A DNA stretch of 53,472 nucleotides, from the NCBI GenBank assembly GCA_021730935.1, contig JAKFYJ010000054.1, positions 1 through 53,472 of the forward strand. Direction: 5' to 3'. Source of the DNA: Elusimicrobiota bacterium. GTDB taxonomy: Bacteria > Elusimicrobiota > Elusimicrobia > 2-02-FULL-39-32. Made by a program: the position numbers and the translations under genes. This document shows positions 51,726-53,472 of this stretch, in pieces. Numbering within the stretch: the first letter of the stretch is position 1; every line of letters starts with the position of its first letter. The notes below the pieces were generated by a model that had not been told where the DNA came from, ran no database searches, and saw only the letters and a program-made list of their open reading frames with translations.

Positions 51726-53471
51726 TTATTCGTCTGATTTCGGAGCCCCGCGCAAATTGAGCTCGATCACGGACCCGTTCAAATAATTCCATATTCTTGA
51801 GGTCAGAGACTGCGGGAGCGCGGATGCGGGCTCAGCGGCAGACATTGACGCTGATTCATACACCGCATTCATGTTGGTCAAAGAGTCGTCTTTCCGTGAG
51901 AGCTCCCGCTTCAGCCGTTCCAGTTCGTCAAGATGAGATTGGCGTTCACGGGCGATTCGGTCGTTGATCTCCTGCGTGACTTTCTGCTTTTCGGCCTGAA
52001 ACGATTCGAAAGCCCGCCTGGTTTTATCCTCGGCATCTGTCAGAATCTTCTCATACTCGCGCTTCGTTGCCTGGAGTTGCGCGTCTGACCGCTGGCGTTC
52101 TCCGGCGAGTTCTTTCTCAATGTCTTTGAGAGCGTGCAGGGCATCGGTCAGTTCTGCGTCTTTGCGGTTGAGCTCGGTTTCGATCTCAGAAAGGTCGCTC
52201 ACCATCGATTCCCGGATGGAGGTCAGTTCTCTTTGAGTCAATTCGGCTTTCAGCCTCATCTCTTCCTGATAATGCTTGTCAGCCTGGCTGAGGAGATCCA
52301 TTTTTTCTTTTTCAAACCTCTCAACGAGTTTCATTTCCTGCTGGGCATATTCGGCTCGGAAACGGCCTTCCTGAGCAATGTGTTCGCCTTTGAGGATCGA
52401 AACTTCATTCTCCCGTTCCTTGAGCATGTTCCTTAAGGTCCGCTCCATTTGGTGCCACTCCTCAACTTTTCTGGCCCACTCGGCCTGACTTCCGCTCATC
52501 TGTTGAATCTTGATTTCCTGCTGGGTCAGGGCATTTTTAAGCTCCTGTTCCCGGATGGACCACAAATTTTCTTTTTTCTGCCACTCCATCGTCTGTCTCC
52601 GGAGAGAATCAGCTTCGGCGGAAACCTGAGAAAATTGTGTTTGGATTTGGTCTTTCAGCTGTCGAAGGTTCTGGAAATCCCGTTGAATATCGGCAACCTG
52701 AATTTGCCAGACTCTTTCTTTCTCCTGAGACTGCCGGTTGCTGGCTTCCTGCGCGGAACGGACCTGCGAATCGATCATCGCGAGCTGGGCTTTGAGGGCC
52801 ACAAGTTCCCGTTCCCGGACATCCAGCCTCTCCACGACTTGCCGCTTTTCCGCAGACCATTCTTCACGGGCAGAATGAAAGTCCGCATCCAATTTTTTGC
52901 GTTCCATTTCAACGGATCGGGAGGCGTCTTCTTGAATTCTGCGGATCATCGCCTGGGCTTCGATGGATTCTGCGCGGGCTTTCGTCGCCTCTTCTTCCTT
53001 CATGCGCAACGCGTTTGAAAGCGAAGCTTTTTCCTCGATCCACCTCTTTTCCAGATCACGAAAGCGCAGTTCAATTTGAGTGTCCATCTGGGTGGTTTCC
53101 GAGTCGCGCATTTCCATCTGTTTCTTCATGTTGATGACCCAGGTTTCGCGCTCCTCGTTGAGCCGCCGCTCCAGATCTTTGACTTTTTCTTCCGCCTTGT
53201 TTCTCGCGTCGTCGAGTTCCTGTTCCCGGCGCGCCATGCGGGTTTTCTCCTGCATTTCTTTCAAAGCCTGTTCCATCTTCAATGACAGGGATTCCTCTTC
53301 TCTGGCTTTGATGACGAGCGTCATGGTCTTTTCTCTTTCTTCCTTGATCTTCAAATCCATTTCAGCGATCATCCGCTCGAGTTTTCGTTTGGATTCTTCC
53401 AATTCGCGATTTTGCTCTTCAAGCTTTTTCGTTGAATCGTTTGCAAGGGGCGCGGCAGACGCGGGGGCTGG
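51726..53471 (-). CDS. Long coiled-coil protein, 5' end outside the window
   Basis: At least 581 residues, open at the window edge; the visible N-terminal part is Ala/Pro-rich (PAPASAAPL) and is followed by near-continuous Glu/Lys/Arg/Gln heptads resembling myosin/SMC-like rods. The sequence breaks near the end at SAAEPASALPQSL, and the C-terminus carries SRIWNYLNGSVIELNL, aligned with the tail of the downstream protein. No ATPase head is visible in this part. Likely a cytoskeletal or scaffold protein; function unknown. Confidence 0.75.
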   Translation of the reverse strand, partial: PAPASAAPLANDSTKKLEEQNRELEESKRKLERMIAEMDLKIKEEREKTMTLVIKAREEESLSLKMEQALKEMQEKTRMARREQELDDARNKAEEKVKDLERRLNEERETWVINMKKQMEMRDSETTQMDTQIELRFRDLEKRWIEEKASLSNALRMKEEEATKARAESIEAQAMIRRIQEDASRSVEMERKKLDADFHSAREEWSAEKRQVVERLDVRERELVALKAQLAMIDSQVRSAQEASNRQSQEKERVWQIQVADIQRDFQNLRQLKDQIQTQFSQVSAEADSLRRQTMEWQKKENLWSIREQELKNALTQQEIKIQQMSGSQAEWARKVEEWHQMERTLRNMLKERENEVSILKGEHIAQEGRFRAEYAQQEMKLVERFEKEKMDLLSQADKHYQEEMRLKAELTQRELTSIRESMVSDLSEIETELNRKDAELTDALHALKDIEKELAGERQRSDAQLQATKREYEKILTDAEDKTRRAFESFQAEKQKVTQEINDRIARERQSHLDELERLKRELSRKDDSLTNMNAVYESASMSAAEPASALPQSLTSRIWNYLNGSVIELNLRGAPKSDE

Positions 53472-53472
53472 G

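Overview
The window reads as a chromosome segment of a diderm (LpxA-bearing), rod-shaped bacterium with moderately high GC. The gene content fits a candidate-phylum lineage such as Omnitrophota, Elusimicrobiota or a PVC relative: an rpoA-rplQ-mreBCD-mrdA-rodA run, a B12-type radical SAM/DUF2344 fusion next to RNase G, DapL-type lysine synthesis and DUF3467. That placement is inference from family content; no marker here was compared with a database.

Layout. 1-11769 (+): the end of the RNA polymerase/ribosomal operon (rpoA, rplQ), then cell-shape and wall-elongation genes (mreB, mreC, mreD, mrdA, rodA), the radical SAM fusion, rng and lpxA. 11734-18747: a divergent peptidoglycan-recycling locus. 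A MurNAc/GlcNAc-type kinase and nagZ lie on the minus strand; a sodium:solute symporter, murQ, anmK and namZ (DUF1343) lie on the plus strand, all from one 44-bp divergent promoter. 18751-24774 (-): the lysine/DAP operon lysA-dapF-dapA-dapB, an FAH-family hydrolase, a small membrane protein and dapL. 24886-27633: an SRPBCC membrane protein, a methyltransferase, a class I amidotransferase, and a nucleotidyltransferase with an overlapping 50-residue partner. 27635-30189 (-): argG-argH.

30246-32110 (-) is a visibly AT-rich island holding a retron-like system. A strong sigma70 promoter carries a perfect 17-bp operator-like palindrome. It drives a structured, apparently untranslated RNA of about 270 nt bounded by 9-bp complementary ends (a1/a2). 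A 94-residue hydrophobic protein, an XRE regulator and a retron-type reverse transcriptase follow. This is the most interesting part of the window. An orphan HigA-like antitoxin sits beside it.

32598-36746: a DegT/DnrJ aminotransferase, a gamma-carbonic-anhydrase-like hexapeptide protein, a GH13-like protein and a convergent family 2 glycosyltransferase. 36793-38979: groES-groEL with two CIRCE operators and a strong terminator. 39013-48633 (+): yggS, proC, DUF167, mtnA, ileS, lspA and metH. 48623-53471 (-): two long coiled-coil proteins (one running off the window), an HNH nuclease, a small membrane protein, DUF3467 and cinA.

A recurring signal across the window is an (often extended) -10 box 6-12 nt before the start codon with no Shine-Dalgarno (argG, lysA, nagZ, the symporter, a glycosyltransferase, yggS), which suggests leaderless or near-leaderless mRNAs. 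No tRNA, rRNA, CRISPR array or insertion sequence was seen.
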